Source: an uncultured Hungatella sp.
Lineage (GTDB): Bacteria > Bacillota > Clostridia > Lachnospirales > Lachnospiraceae
Assembly (NCBI GenBank): GCA_959018155.1
Contig: CAUEKH010000225.1
Coordinates: 1 to 5,159, forward strand
Direction of reading: 5' to 3'
Length of the DNA: 5,159 bases
The notes under the pieces were generated by a model, which did no database searches, was not told where the DNA came from, and saw only the letters and a list, made by a program, of their open reading frames with translations. A program made the translations under genes and the position numbers. Below, one piece after another: positions 4,113 through 5,159 of the stretch (position 1 is its first letter; every line of letters begins with the position of its first letter).

Positions 4113-5159
4113 GTCCCATCACCTCTTCCGCCATCCGGATTAAATCTTCCACATCAATCTGCATACACACTTCGCCGTTTCCCAGCAGGCTGCAGCCCGA
4201 GATTCCCGTATACTGTCTGAAACGCGGCCCCAATATGGCCGGAAGGGGCTTTTCCACCAGACTTCCCTGATCCACCACGTTGTCAGCCAGAATACACGCT
4301 TCCCTCGTGCTTCCTTTTACGTATGCAATGACATCCCCGTCATTTTTATTTTCGCCCTTCACATGGTAACACTCCTTCAGCGATATCACAGGGATGTACC
4401 TGCCATCGCAGATCCAGTACTCCCTTCCTCCCTGGTTTACCAGTTCGTCTCCCGCCGTCTGATGGGACAGGAACTGGATTACCTGATGGGCAGGCACCGC
4501 AAAGCAGCAGTTTCCCACCTCAAACCTGATACAGTCCACAATTGTCAGGGTCAGAGGCAGGTACAGAAGGAAGCGGCTCCCCTCCCCTTTCCTGCTCTCC
4601 AAATGGAGATGACCGCCAAAGGCTTCCACCATCTGTCTCACCACATCGAGTCCTACCCCTCTGCCCGAGAACTCATTGGCGGAATTTCGGGTGGAAAATC
4701 CGGGGAGAAGGCAGAATTCCAACAGTTCACTGTCCGTATATTCCTCCTCCGGTCTGAGAAACAGCTGCTTTTCCCTGGCCTTCCCCTTCACTCGTTCCAA
4801 ATCGATCCCACGGCCATCATCACTGACACTGACCACAATCTCCCCGCCTCTGTTCTCAAATGCGAGAGTCACATTGCCAACGGCGTTCTTCCCATTGGCC
4901 TCTCTCTCCTGCGGCATCTCGATCCCGTGGTCCACCGCGTTGCGGATCAGATGAATCAAAGGTTCCAGAATATTATCCGCAATCTTCTTATCAACCTCCA
5001 CCTCCTGCCCGGTGACCGTGAAATTGACCTCTTTATTTTCCTTTCTGCATATATCGCGGACAATCCTGTTTAATCTTGGCGCAATATTGGAAAATGGAAC
5101 CATCCGTATGGAAATAACCAGTTCCTCCAGTTCATTGAGAAGCCGCTCTACCTGGCGCT
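4099..5159 (-). CDS. cheA: Chemotaxis histidine kinase CheA, C-terminal part (cut by window edge)
   Basis: CheA autophosphorylates on a histidine in its N-terminal P1 domain and passes the phosphate to CheY/CheB under receptor control. The frame is open to the right edge, so the in-frame ATG at 5103 is internal. The 18 codons before it and IRMVPFS match the end of the P3 dimerisation domain. Numbering from that internal Met, the P4 ATPase domain shows the N box LIHLIRNAVDHG (49-60), G1 DDGRGID (95-101), the PGFSTR F box (134-139), G2 GRGVGLDVV (147-155) and GEGSRFLLYLPLT (173-185). The P5 CheW-like regulatory domain follows (about 186-330) and ends with IDVEDLIRMAEEV. The P1 histidine and P2 are outside the window. 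All ATP-binding motifs look intact. The stop at 4101-4099 lies inside the start region of cheW. Confidence 0.95.
   Translation of the reverse strand, partial: RQVERLLNELEELVISIRMVPFSNIAPRLNRIVRDICRKENKEVNFTVTGQEVEVDKKIADNILEPLIHLIRNAVDHGIEMPQEREANGKNAVGNVTLAFENRGGEIVVSVSDDGRGIDLERVKGKAREKQLFLRPEEEYTDSELLEFCLLPGFSTRNSANEFSGRGVGLDVVRQMVEAFGGHLHLESRKGEGSRFLLYLPLTLTIVDCIRFEVGNCCFAVPAHQVIQFLSHQTAGDELVNQGGREYWICDGRYIPVISLKECYHVKGENKNDGDVIAYVKGSTREACILADNVVDQGSLVEKPLPAILGPRFRQYTGISGCSLLGNGEVCMQIDVEDLIRMAEEVMGHDGV

Noticed and set aside
4363..5073. Long open frame (236 codons) on the plus strand opposite cheA
   Set aside because: It is antisense to the well-conserved P4/P5 domains of CheA and shows no recognisable family. 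It is explained by codon bias of the real gene.

Overview
The window looks like a piece of a Firmicutes chromosome, most likely Clostridia and probably Lachnospiraceae. The grounds are the gene families present (a DUF1836 regulator, a YerC/TrpR-like regulator, RidA, a Cof-type HAD phosphatase and a lipoprotein ABC receptor), strong purine-rich ribosome binding sites, and AT-rich consensus sigma-A-type promoters between genes of moderate GC. The taxonomic call rests on remembered family resemblance, not on a search.

Layout from left to right. The 5' part of ridA (minus strand, cut by the left edge) is divergent from a DUF1836 gene (plus strand, 357-971), and each has its own well-formed promoter. 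The DUF1836 promoter holds a perfect 10+10 bp palindrome between -35 and -10. A hairpin terminator overlapping the DUF1836 stop codon separates it from a convergent minus-strand pair: a Cof-type HAD hydrolase (1395-2207), then a YerC-type TrpR-family regulator (1013-1312). Upstream of the HAD gene lies the most unusual part of the window, 2224-2405: four copies of an approximately 30-base inverted repeat arranged as two approximately 93-base units. Each unit carries an extended -10 promoter reading towards the HAD gene. The plus-strand lipoprotein gene 2528-3529 encodes an NMT1/THI5-like (SsuA/ThiY-like) solute receptor without its permease or ATPase nearby. A GC-rich hairpin at 3562-3588 separates it from a convergent chemotaxis operon on the minus strand. 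That operon shows the C-terminal part of cheA (cut by the right edge) overlapping a cheW-like gene by 14 bases.

These appear to be mostly independent housekeeping or regulatory units, not one pathway. The only clear functional pair is CheA-CheW, the kinase and coupling protein of one chemosensory array. No mobile element, CRISPR array, tRNA or rRNA was seen. No obvious new multi-gene system is present. The best candidates for something undescribed are the hairpin repeat array upstream of the HAD gene, whose stems change in a compensatory way, and the palindromic operator of the DUF1836 gene.
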